Part shown: positions 8,954 through 17,629 of the stretch, piece by piece
How positions within the stretch are numbered: position 1 is the stretch's first letter
Layout: every line of letters starts with the position of its first letter
Assembly (NCBI GenBank): GCA_014803505.1
Contig: JAAVBM010000060.1
Span: 1 to 64,000 of the forward strand
Direction of reading: 5' to 3'
DNA: 64,000 bases
Source of the DNA: a bacterium
GTDB taxonomy: Bacteria; Cyanobacteriota; Vampirovibrionia; Gastranaerophilales; Gastranaerophilaceae
Position numbers and translations under genes: made by a program
The notes under the pieces: model-generated
Told to the model about the DNA's origin: nothing
Database searches by the model: none
Seen by the model: the letters and a program-made list of their open reading frames with translations, nothing else

Positions 8954-9844
8954 ATGGAAATGACAGATTTTACAACAACTTATGGTGCTTTTATTCCTGA
9001 ATTATGGAGTAAAAAACTTAACAGCATGTTAGAAAAAAACTGCGTGATGATGCAGTGTGTTAACAGAAATTGGGAAGGCGATATTAAACAGCAAGGTGAT
9101 ACAGTAAAAATTATTACTCCAGCAGATGTAACTGTTTCTACCTTAACTGGAGATAGTATTGCTTATTCTTCATTAACTCCAACTTCAATGGATTTGGAAA
9201 TCAATCAGAAAAAATTCTTTGCATTTAAGATTGATGATGTTGCGAAAGTTCAATCTAATGCAGATATTATGGAAGCTCATCTTAACAATGCTAAGAAAGC
9301 TATTGAAGAAGTTCAAGATTCTTATTTACTTGCAATGCATACAGATGTAGTTGAAGATAATACTGTAGGGACTGAAAGTTCACCTATCGTGCTAAATAAA
9401 TCAACAATTTATGAATATTTTGTTAAATTATCTCTTGCGTTAAAAAATTCTGATGCTGTATATGCTGGTGTTCGACCTTGGGTTGTTATCAATCCAAATA
9501 TTGAGGCTTATTTGTTACAAAGCCCTGAATTTATCAGTGCATACAAAGTTGCCGATGAAACTTTAAGAGAGGGGTCTATTGGTAGAATTGCCGGTATGGA
9601 CGTATTAGTTTCAACTAACTTAACTGCTGTAGATGGAAAATACTATGTTTTAGCAGGAACAAATGATGCAATTACATTTGCTTCTCAACTTGCTAAAATT
9701 GAAAGTCTAAGAGATAAAGACAGTTTTTCTGATTTAGTGAGAGGTTTATATTTGTATGGTGCGAAAACTGTTCAACCTAAAGCTCTTGCAAAAATGATTA
9801 TTTCTGCTGATTCAACTTCTTCTACACCTGAAATTTCTGAATAA
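8954..9844 (+). CDS. Major capsid protein (HK97-fold, P22-coat-like), putative
   Basis: 296 aa; MTDFTTTYGAFIPELWSKKLNSMLEKN..., GDTVKIITPADVTVS, GRIAGMDVLVSTNL, TFASQLAKIESLRDKDSFSDLVRGLYLYGAKTV. Confidence 0.85.
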   Translation: MEMTDFTTTYGAFIPELWSKKLNSMLEKNCVMMQCVNRNWEGDIKQQGDTVKIITPADVTVSTLTGDSIAYSSLTPTSMDLEINQKKFFAFKIDDVAKVQSNADIMEAHLNNAKKAIEEVQDSYLLAMHTDVVEDNTVGTESSPIVLNKSTIYEYFVKLSLALKNSDAVYAGVRPWVVINPNIEAYLLQSPEFISAYKVADETLREGSIGRIAGMDVLVSTNLTAVDGKYYVLAGTNDAITFASQLAKIESLRDKDSFSDLVRGLYLYGAKTVQPKALAKMIISADSTSSTPEISE

Positions 9845-9866
9845 GTATAGTGTAACGATATGTTTA

Positions 9867-9903
9867 TGTACTCTCTTCAAACAAGTTGAGAGTACATTTT
9901 CTT
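9867..9903 (+). terminator. Rho-independent terminator after the capsid gene
   Basis: TGTACTCTC-12nt-GAGAGTACA-TTTTCTT perfect 9-bp stem. Confidence 0.75.
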
Positions 9904-9918
9904 CAAGAAAAGGAGATT

Positions 9919-10170
9919 ATGATGTTCGTAAATCTAAAAACTAGAATACAAGAATTGGCAAGGAATGCTGTATTTGCAGCAGAAGCTGAGCTTGGAACCG
10001 GAAAAGGACAAGAAAAAAAGAAAATTGCGATTGAGTATGTTCTAAAAAATCTACGTTTACCGCAATTTGTAAAAACAATTATTTCTGTTCTGCTTTCCAG
10101 TTTTATTGATGATGCAGTTGAGCTTGCTGTAACTTATATGAATTCTTTGTCACAAAACAAGGAGAAATAA
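9919..10170 (+). CDS. Small protein resembling LLH-type phage holins, putative
   Basis: AVFAAEAELGTGKGQEKKKIAIEYVLKNL pattern; start taken at ATG 9919 after AAAGGAG. Confidence 0.45.
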   Translation: MMFVNLKTRIQELARNAVFAAEAELGTGKGQEKKKIAIEYVLKNLRLPQFVKTIISVLLSSFIDDAVELAVTYMNSLSQNKEK

Positions 10171-10174
10171 ACTT

Positions 10175-10837
10175 ATGCAAAATCAAATTAATAATGGACA
10201 ATTCCAAAATGGTATTTCATCGTCTGCCGTGATTCCACAGACGAATCTTACGACAAATTATGTCGATATAATTCAACAATTGCAAAGCGCAATTAAAACT
10301 GATGCACAAAGAGTACAGCTTCTTATGCAACAAGGTACAATTACTCAGGATCAAGGACAATTTCTAATGACCCAATTGGCTAAAAAATTGAATGAAATTA
10401 ACATGTGTAATAATGCTGTTCCTCAAGGTGTTCAGGCTCCTGCGTCTCAACCTATGGTTCAAACTATAAATCCTATGGATTTGTTTAACCAAGAAAATCC
10501 TAACTTTTTTGATAAAGAAGGTCGAGGAGATATCTTGAATTATATCAAGGATTTGGATATGGATAAAGATGAAATAACCAAAATTGCTAGAATGGTTGAA
10601 AATCTTGAAAATTCAGCTGTTAATAGTTATTTGAAAAAATCCGCTCATGAAAAATCATTGAATGACGAGAACTCTGTTGCAAAAAGTAAATTGACGGCAT
10701 ATGCCCAAAATGCTCAAAAAGACAACAATTTAGGAAAAATTTTCACTCGTGCGGATATCGGCAATATGAGTGGTGAAGAGTTTGATAAAAATGAAAAATT
10801 AATCATGGAACAAGTAAAACAAGGATTGATTAAGTAA
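10175..10837 (+). CDS. Putative scaffold-like phage protein
   Basis: 220 aa, Q/N-rich N-terminus, charged helical C-terminus, next to capsid gene. Confidence 0.4.
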   Translation: MQNQINNGQFQNGISSSAVIPQTNLTTNYVDIIQQLQSAIKTDAQRVQLLMQQGTITQDQGQFLMTQLAKKLNEINMCNNAVPQGVQAPASQPMVQTINPMDLFNQENPNFFDKEGRGDILNYIKDLDMDKDEITKIARMVENLENSAVNSYLKKSAHEKSLNDENSVAKSKLTAYAQNAQKDNNLGKIFTRADIGNMSGEEFDKNEKLIMEQVKQGLIK

Positions 10838-10868
10838 TTTTTTAATAATTCAAATACTCGAAAGGTTA

Positions 10869-10898
10869 GAATAGGGGGATTCCCCTATTCTTTCTTTT
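10869..10898 (+). terminator. Rho-independent terminator within phage-like cassette
   Basis: GAATAGGGG-GATT-CCCCTATTC-TTTCTTTT. Confidence 0.75.
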
Positions 10899-10917
10899 CA
10901 AAATGATAGGAGAAATT

Positions 10918-11556
10918 ATGAACTTTTTAGAACTTATAAATAAATGTTTGCTTGAATTGAATTATAAACAAGTAAATACTTTTTCAGAGTTAGTTAAGTA
11001 TGATCACAAAAAAATTCTGAGTATTTTAAACATAATTAACAAAGAAATTTGTAATATTGAAGGTTGGAATTTTTTGTTAAGACGTAAAAAATTAACATTG
11101 CCTAAAAATACTACTGAAATAAAAAACACTGTCCCAGGTAGAATCTGGTATTTGCTGATAGATGGAGAAAAATATAATTATACGTCGGATATCGAACCTT
11201 TTTTTACAGGTAAAGTTCGAGGAAAAAGTTTTTCACTTTATGCTGATAACTTACTATTTCCAAAGTTTGATTCCAAAAAGGAGATTGATGTAATTTATTA
11301 TACCAATAAATGTGTTACGGATTCTGAAGGGAATGAAAAAGTTGATTTGGAAGATGAAACTGATGAATCTTTGATTCCTTTGCCATTTGCAGAACAACTT
11401 TTAGTTTACGGTACTTGTTTACGTGTAAAAGCTAATCCTCAGCATATAAAATTTTCTTACTGGATGAGCATGTATAAAGAGGCATTGTTAAATCTTAAAT
11501 CTAAAAGCTCCGGATTTGTTACTGATGCTCCGGTAGTAAGACTTTTTAGAAAATAA
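10918..11556 (+). CDS. Putative head-tail adaptor / connector (P22 gp4-like)
   Basis: ~213-217 aa; LINKCLLELNY...INKEICNIEGWNFLLRRKKLTLP...PFAEQLLVYGTCLRVK, adaptor-like architecture; start at internal Met 10918. Confidence 0.5.
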   Translation: MNFLELINKCLLELNYKQVNTFSELVKYDHKKILSILNIINKEICNIEGWNFLLRRKKLTLPKNTTEIKNTVPGRIWYLLIDGEKYNYTSDIEPFFTGKVRGKSFSLYADNLLFPKFDSKKEIDVIYYTNKCVTDSEGNEKVDLEDETDESLIPLPFAEQLLVYGTCLRVKANPQHIKFSYWMSMYKEALLNLKSKSSGFVTDAPVVRLFRK

Positions 11557-11684
11557 TGGTAAAAAAAACAGGAAGTCCTTTTCATTCCCCCCTGTTAAGA
11601 TTTACACTAGCCGAAATATAAATAGCATGTATATTATACAAATTATTTGGTAAAAAAACAAATTTTGATAAGAAATGTAAAGAG

Positions 11685-12119
11685 ATGAAACAATTAACAA
11701 CACAACAAAAACTGTTTGTATTGGAATATATTAAAACCTTGGATGGAGAAAAAGCCCTTAAATCAGCAGGATATAAGGTTAAAAACCTTAAAGCTTTTGC
11801 TTCTGAACTATTATCTAAGGATTATATTATTCAGGAGATAAAAAATCAATTAAAGTTGCAAATAAATACGCTTAATGTCCAAAAAGGATATGTTATTCAA
11901 AAGCTGTTGCAGATTGCTGAATTTTCGCTTGCAGAAGAAGATATAACTGATAAAGATGGTAACTTTACAGGTAAGAAAAAGCTTCGTGATTCTTCTGCAG
12001 GATTAAAGGCGCTCGAAAGTTTGTGTAAATACCTTGGTTTTTCTTCTAATAATTCTGATACGGAATATCATGAAGCAAAAATTATAACTATTTCAAATCT
12101 TGATGATGAGAAAATATAG
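11685..12119 (+). CDS. Terminase small subunit
   Basis: LTTQQKLFVLEYIKTLDGEKALKSAGYKVKNLKAFASELLSKDYIIQEI (Terminase_2-like HTH); LRDSSAGLKALESLCKYLG. Confidence 0.85.
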   Translation: MKQLTTQQKLFVLEYIKTLDGEKALKSAGYKVKNLKAFASELLSKDYIIQEIKNQLKLQINTLNVQKGYVIQKLLQIAEFSLAEEDITDKDGNFTGKKKLRDSSAGLKALESLCKYLGFSSNNSDTEYHEAKIITISNLDDEKI

Positions 12120-12141
12120 AAATTTATGAAAGGTATTAAAT

Positions 12142-12492
12142 ATGAAAGAAGATAAAGAAATCGAAAAGCTTCTTTTAAATGATGAAGCTTATGAAAAATT
12201 TGTAAATGCAAAAATTGAAAAAGAATTTGAAAAAGAGCTTGATAATTTAGGAATCAAGAAAGAAAAATTTATAACTGATTTTAAACTTGTTCCTCGAGAA
12301 AAGCTTTTTTCAAAACAAGCAACTTATATTGTAATGAATAAAAAAAGTAAGACAAAATCTTTTATCAATGGAATGCAAGCTGAAAGTTTTTTAGGCTCTG
12401 AAAATTCTATAAGAGAAAAATTTGTATCAGGGCAGACGGATTCTTTTGTCAGCGGGGATAACTTTGTCAAATTTTATAAACTAAAAGTGTAG
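12142..12492 (+). CDS. Hypothetical phage-cassette protein
   Basis: 116 aa intact ORF between terS and GNAT. Confidence 0.6.
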   Translation: MKEDKEIEKLLLNDEAYEKFVNAKIEKEFEKELDNLGIKKEKFITDFKLVPREKLFSKQATYIVMNKKSKTKSFINGMQAESFLGSENSIREKFVSGQTDSFVSGDNFVKFYKLKV

Positions 12493-12495
12493 AAT

Positions 12496-13023
12496 ATGTG
12501 TAAATTCGTACAAGTTATATACAATCCTAATTTGGGACTATACGCGAATCTGGATTATATTTCAGATATTCAAAAATGTTATAGCCGATATGCTAAATAT
12601 CTCCAAGATGATTTTATGCATTTTGAAAATGATGTTTATTCTTTTTTAGCCCATACATATCCTTTCTTTTGGGCAATTCTGACCAGAGATGATGAATTTA
12701 TGGGATTTGTATTGTTGGACAATTTTATCGGAAATGATAATTGTCTGTATAGTGCAGAATTGACAACTTGTTTTAATAGACAAGCTTGGGGTGATTTTAC
12801 TAAATATTGCGCAAAGATTTTTTTGAAAAAATGTTTTGATGAACTTGGATTGTCGAAGATAAAAGCTCAAGTTTATCCTGATAATTTTAGAACAAAAATG
12901 CTGTTAAAATCGGCAGGCTTTGAGTATGAAACTACTTTGAAAGCTGAAACTTTGCGCAAAGGGAAACCTCAAGATTTGGATGTTTATGCTTTGTATCGAA
13001 CTTACTATTACAAAACGAGGTAA
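12496..13023 (+). CDS. GNAT-family acetyltransferase
   Basis: FDELGLSKIKAQVYPDNFRTKMLLKSAGFEYETTLKAETLRKGKPQDLDVYALYR, GNAT C-terminal half. Confidence 0.85.
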   Translation: MCKFVQVIYNPNLGLYANLDYISDIQKCYSRYAKYLQDDFMHFENDVYSFLAHTYPFFWAILTRDDEFMGFVLLDNFIGNDNCLYSAELTTCFNRQAWGDFTKYCAKIFLKKCFDELGLSKIKAQVYPDNFRTKMLLKSAGFEYETTLKAETLRKGKPQDLDVYALYRTYYYKTR

Positions 13024-13026
13024 ATT

Positions 13027-14724
13027 ATGATTGAAACTAAAGTTAAGTTATCATCAACAGCTGATAATGTCGATGAACAGCTTTTGATGAATAATATTGT
13101 AGAAAAATATGATTATTATGATGAACAACGTAGTTCTCAACTTTCTGATAACAGATTGGTAAGATATGCTATTTATAATTCGGATATTCCAAAAGTTAAC
13201 GGTTGGGATTGCCATATTCAGCTTCCGGAAATTTATGAATTAGCTCAAACGTTAAAATCTCATATTGTTCAGAATTTATATTCTCATCCTGATGGAATGT
13301 TTGATGTATCAGGTATTGATATAAAAACTCAAGAACTTGCAAACAAGCAAAAAGCTATGCTTGTTAATACTTTTGAGGCTATGAAAATTGAAGATGAGAT
13401 GGAGAAAATTATTGATTCTGTCGTTGAAACAGGTGAAGTTACACTGTTTGTCGGTTGGGAAACAAAAACACGCCAGATTCGCAGGCCAATTACATTAGAA
13501 GAACAAATTGCTTATAATACGGACTCTGCTTTTGTGATTGAAGATAAAGTTGTTTATGACAATGCGAAAGTTAAATTTATAAATTACGAAGATTTCGTTT
13601 TTGATAAAAACAGTGCAGATAATTGGGATACTTGTTCAAAAATATACAGATCGTATCAAACTTTTGATGAAATAAAATCAAATAGCGCGAATAATATGTT
13701 AAATGCAGAAAAACTGGAAGTCTTGAAAGGAGTGGTGGCTGGTAAAAAACATAAATATAATGAACAATCATCTAATCAAAAAATAGAAGTTTTAGAATTT
13801 TGGGGAGATGTAAATTTACCGTCTGGTGAAGTTCTAAAAAATAAACTTATTGTTGTGGCTGGAAGACGTGTGATTATAAGATATGAGGATAATCCTTTTG
13901 TTATAAATCCGTTTATTCATGCAAATATTATTGAATCTCCGACTACAGGTCGAGGTATTTCACCTTTACGAGTTGCTTTAATATTGAATAATATTTCTTC
14001 AACAATATTGAATAAACAATTAGACGCATTGGCTCTTATGATGAATCCTCCTTATTTGGCTCCAAAAGGTTGCTTTAAAGGACAGCAGGATGTTAGTCCG
14101 GGAAAAATCATTGAGTATGATGCTGCTTTAATGACAACTACTCCAACTCCTTTAGCTTTTGATAAGGCTATGACCGGATGGGATTTCTTGAATTATTTCA
14201 AAACAACTATTGAAAGTGCAACCGGTATTTTTAAAAATATGGCAGGAAATGTTCAGGCCGTTGATAGAACGGCAACAGAAATTAACTATTCTGTTAATGG
14301 ACAGGAAGCTCGTTTGAATATGATACTTGAAGCAATTAATCGTAAAGTTATTGTGCCAATGGTTGAAAAAACCGCAGAAATTATTGCAAATTTCAAATTA
14401 GGTAAAGAAACTATTATGATTAATGATAGAGGTTTAACAGCTTTCATTGATGTAGATGATAATGTCAGAAATTCTACATATATTTATAAATATGGTGATC
14501 GAAAAGCTACATTTGAGCGTAAATCAAAATTAAAAGAGTTGTTTGATGTTATCCAATCATTTGCAAAAGTTCAGGTCGTTTCGGAACGAATTGACTGGTT
14601 AGAATGTTTTAAATTTGCACTTGAACAATATGGTATCGAAAATGCTAATAATTTTTTGAGTGAAGAAAAGGTTCAAGATGGACAAAGTTCATTAAATCAA
14701 ACTCAAAAAACTTTGAAAAAATAG
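13027..14724 (+). CDS. Phage portal protein (podovirus type)
   Basis: 565 aa; head-tail connector-like layout, GRGISPLRVALILNNISSTILNKQLDALALMMNPP, ATEINYSVNGQEARLNMILEAINRKVIVPMVEK. Confidence 0.85.
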   Translation: MIETKVKLSSTADNVDEQLLMNNIVEKYDYYDEQRSSQLSDNRLVRYAIYNSDIPKVNGWDCHIQLPEIYELAQTLKSHIVQNLYSHPDGMFDVSGIDIKTQELANKQKAMLVNTFEAMKIEDEMEKIIDSVVETGEVTLFVGWETKTRQIRRPITLEEQIAYNTDSAFVIEDKVVYDNAKVKFINYEDFVFDKNSADNWDTCSKIYRSYQTFDEIKSNSANNMLNAEKLEVLKGVVAGKKHKYNEQSSNQKIEVLEFWGDVNLPSGEVLKNKLIVVAGRRVIIRYEDNPFVINPFIHANIIESPTTGRGISPLRVALILNNISSTILNKQLDALALMMNPPYLAPKGCFKGQQDVSPGKIIEYDAALMTTTPTPLAFDKAMTGWDFLNYFKTTIESATGIFKNMAGNVQAVDRTATEINYSVNGQEARLNMILEAINRKVIVPMVEKTAEIIANFKLGKETIMINDRGLTAFIDVDDNVRNSTYIYKYGDRKATFERKSKLKELFDVIQSFAKVQVVSERIDWLECFKFALEQYGIENANNFLSEEKVQDGQSSLNQTQKTLKK

Positions 14725-14743
14725 TTGTTTAGGAACATATTTT

Positions 14744-16033
14744 ATGAAATACAAATTACTGAATGCGCAACGAGAATTTTTAGAAATTCCTCATACATTT
14801 TCTCTTGATGTTGCAGTCTATCAAGGCGGGTATGGGTCCGGTAAAACTTTTGCCGGATCCTTACTTGGGATATTATTAGCTTTAAAATTCCCGGGGATTC
14901 GAGGGCTTGTTGGAGCTCAAACATATACACTAGTTCGGGATACAACTCTTCAGACTTATTATGAACATCTAGAAGGCATGAATTTTGTAGAGGGTGTTGA
15001 TTATAAGTGGGTAAGCGCTGAGCAAAAATTACTTTTTCGTAATGGTTCTGAAATCCTTTTTAGACATTTTGATGAGCCTAATAAGTTGAAATCTCTGAAC
15101 TTGGGGTTTGTCGAAATAGAAGAAATGTCTGATGTGCCTTATGATACTTTCAAGATGTTATTGGCTCGTATGCGTCAAAGGGTATCGTCAAAATGGAAAA
15201 ATTTCACTTATAGAATTTTCGGACATACAAACCCCGAAATTCAGAAAGGCTGGATTTATAAAACATTTTTTGAAAATCCACCTCCAAATTATAGGTTAAT
15301 TTGTGCGCCTACTACTCAAAATATTTATCTTCCGGAAGGTTTTTGTGAGGAACTAAAGAAGCTTTATGATAAAGAATATTATGAAACTTTTGTTCTGGGG
15401 AAAGTCGGTAATTATAATCAAAACTTAGTTGTAAAAGATTTTACTGATGAAAATGTAAGGGAAATTAAATATCAGCCGGATTTGGATGTTCATATAAGTT
15501 GTGACTTTAACGTGGATCCTATGGCTTGGGTTCTGGCACATAAGACAGAGGATAAAGTTTTTTATTTTGATGAATTGGTATTAGAAAATACTACAACATC
15601 TAAAACTTGTGATGAATTTTATCGCAGATATCCGAATCATAAAGGGAAAATTATTGTTAATGGTGATGCTTCCGGTGATAATAGAAGTTGTACCAGCGAA
15701 TATACTAACTATGTTATTATCAAAAAGAAGCTGGAATCTTTTGGGTATGAGGTTGATATTAAAATAAAAGCTTTCAATCCTCCTATAAAAAACAGAGTTG
15801 CGGCATTTAATGCAAAAGTGAAAAATGCAAAAGGAGAAATCGGTTTGTATATTTCTCCTAAATGCGAAAAGCTTTTATATAATATCTACAATTTACGTTA
15901 TGTAGAAGGGTCTTCAAAAATAAATGTTCCTACATATACACAGATAAAACAGACAAAAGAGTTAAAGTTTTTATCCCATCCTTTTGATGCGGCGTCTTAT
16001 CTGGTTGATTTTTATTGGCCTATTGTATTGTAG
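14744..16033 (+). CDS. Terminase large subunit
   Basis: Walker A GGYGSGKT, Walker B GFVEIEEMSD, nuclease-domain motifs CDFNVDPMAW and IVNGDASGDN, DAASYLVDF. Confidence 0.95.
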   Translation: MKYKLLNAQREFLEIPHTFSLDVAVYQGGYGSGKTFAGSLLGILLALKFPGIRGLVGAQTYTLVRDTTLQTYYEHLEGMNFVEGVDYKWVSAEQKLLFRNGSEILFRHFDEPNKLKSLNLGFVEIEEMSDVPYDTFKMLLARMRQRVSSKWKNFTYRIFGHTNPEIQKGWIYKTFFENPPPNYRLICAPTTQNIYLPEGFCEELKKLYDKEYYETFVLGKVGNYNQNLVVKDFTDENVREIKYQPDLDVHISCDFNVDPMAWVLAHKTEDKVFYFDELVLENTTTSKTCDEFYRRYPNHKGKIIVNGDASGDNRSCTSEYTNYVIIKKKLESFGYEVDIKIKAFNPPIKNRVAAFNAKVKNAKGEIGLYISPKCEKLLYNIYNLRYVEGSSKINVPTYTQIKQTKELKFLSHPFDAASYLVDFYWPIVL

Positions 16034-16051
16034 GGACGAGAAAGGTTAAAA

Positions 16052-16282
16052 ATGGATTCATTGTTATATTATTCTCCGGTTGTTATTGTAGTGCTTGTAT
16101 TTTTAATTCAGCAGAGAATTGTTGTTACTCCGGAACAACTGGAACGTAAGCACAGAGAGATTTTGTCTGATATTGAAAAAAGATTTGTTTCTCTTAATAG
16201 TTATAAAGATTTAAAATCTCAATTTTCTGAAATTAAAGATAAAATTGATAAAATATATGATTGTTTAATAATTTCAAAATAA
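16052..16282 (+). CDS. Small single-TM coiled-coil protein, last gene of cassette (holin/spanin-like, speculative)
   Basis: 76 aa: N-terminal TM (SPVVIVVLVFLI) then heptad-like coil. Confidence 0.5.
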   Translation: MDSLLYYSPVVIVVLVFLIQQRIVVTPEQLERKHREILSDIEKRFVSLNSYKDLKSQFSEIKDKIDKIYDCLIISK

Positions 16283-17626
16283 CTATAAATTTTCAAGAGC
16301 GGCAATTTTCATATCCTTAAAATCAGGGACTTTGCCGGTCCAAATTTGTTGAGAAGCAACAGCCTGACGGATTAGCATATCTATACCGTTAAGTGTGCGA
16401 TAACCGAGTTTTTTTGCAAGTTTAAGTAAAATAGTGTTTTTCGGATTATATATTACGTCATAAACAAGAGCGTGTTCAGGTAATGTTTTTAGTTCATTTT
16501 CTTCTACCGGAGTATAATCAGCAGCACGACCTTGCATACCTATTGGCGTAGCATTTACAAGTAAATCAATATCTGATAGATTTCTTATTCTTTCAATTTG
16601 ATAAGTGTTAAATTCTATAGATGGGAAAGTTTTTCTCAAGTAATTTAAAAGTTCAAGACTATTTGGTACATTTCTTGTAAATAATTTGATTTCTTTCATA
16701 TTACGTTGTGCCAGAGCAGTTATTGCGGCTCTGGCGGCACCGCCGGTACCAAGTATTCCGGCAACTTTTCCCGAAAGAGTAAAATCTTCAGGTATTGCAT
16801 TTATAAATCCTAATACATCTGTGTTATATCCTGTCATTTCTTTTGTTATAGGGTCTATAACTACAGTATTTACAGCATTTGCAATAGTAGCAGAATCATC
16901 AATTGAGTCTAAAAACATTGTAATCGGTAATTTTAGTGGTATTGTAACGTTAAAACCACTATAATTATTTGATTTTAAGTATTTAATTCTATCTACTAAA
17001 TTTTCAGGAGATGTTTCCAAAATTTCATAAGTTGCATCTTCATTGATACTTTTAAATCCTGCATTGTGAATATATTCTGACAAAGAATGCCCGAGAGGAT
17101 ATCCTATCAATGCAAATTTTTTAGTTTGAGATTTATCTGTATTTTGAGTTGGTATAGTTTGAATGTTACCTGCGTAAGGTTTATAATCATCTTGTAAACG
17201 CGGATGGTTATCGAGATTTCCTGTATATGGCTGTTGAGCCACAGGTGTTATTGGTGTTGAATCTGAATAACTTTCAGGTGTTAACTGTGCCGGAGTTGAT
17301 GAATAATATGTAGTATTCCAATCGGAAGAAGTAGTTGTTTGAGGTTCAGGTTCAATTGAATTTGTGTAATTTGAATGGCTAGGTGTATTATATTCGGATA
17401 TTTCGTTTGTATTATTTATGTTGGTTAAATTTGTTTGTGTATATTGATTATACTTGTTGGTCTCGTTAGTGTATGGCTCACTAACAGAAGTGTTTATTTT
17501 ATTTACCCCTTCATTTACCCCTTCATTTTCTTTTTCCATTTGAGCTTTAAGCTCAGCTAATGAAATATTTACACCTTGAGCTTTGAGTTCTTTGTAACGA
17601 GCAAGCAATTCTTTACTTACAGCCAT
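16283..17626 (-). CDS. aroE: Shikimate dehydrogenase with ~165-aa disordered N-terminal extension
   Basis: KKFALIGYPLGHSLSEYIHN, GFNVTIPLK, GILGTGGAARAA, LLVNATPIGM, YDVIYNP; N-terminal N/T/Y/Q/P-rich region; RBS GAGGT upstream of 17626. Confidence 0.95.
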   Translation of the reverse strand: MAVSKELLARYKELKAQGVNISLAELKAQMEKENEGVNEGVNKINTSVSEPYTNETNKYNQYTQTNLTNINNTNEISEYNTPSHSNYTNSIEPEPQTTTSSDWNTTYYSSTPAQLTPESYSDSTPITPVAQQPYTGNLDNHPRLQDDYKPYAGNIQTIPTQNTDKSQTKKFALIGYPLGHSLSEYIHNAGFKSINEDATYEILETSPENLVDRIKYLKSNNYSGFNVTIPLKLPITMFLDSIDDSATIANAVNTVVIDPITKEMTGYNTDVLGFINAIPEDFTLSGKVAGILGTGGAARAAITALAQRNMKEIKLFTRNVPNSLELLNYLRKTFPSIEFNTYQIERIRNLSDIDLLVNATPIGMQGRAADYTPVEENELKTLPEHALVYDVIYNPKNTILLKLAKKLGYRTLNGIDMLIRQAVASQQIWTGKVPDFKDMKIAALENL

Positions 17627-17629
17627 ATA

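Noticed and set aside
11560-11660. AACAGG...CCTGTT and repeated TGGTAAAAAAAAC between adaptor-like gene and terS as terminator or packaging (pac) site
   Set aside because: Short stem with large loop and no T-run; A-rich repeats are expected at this GC content, so not supported as a feature.
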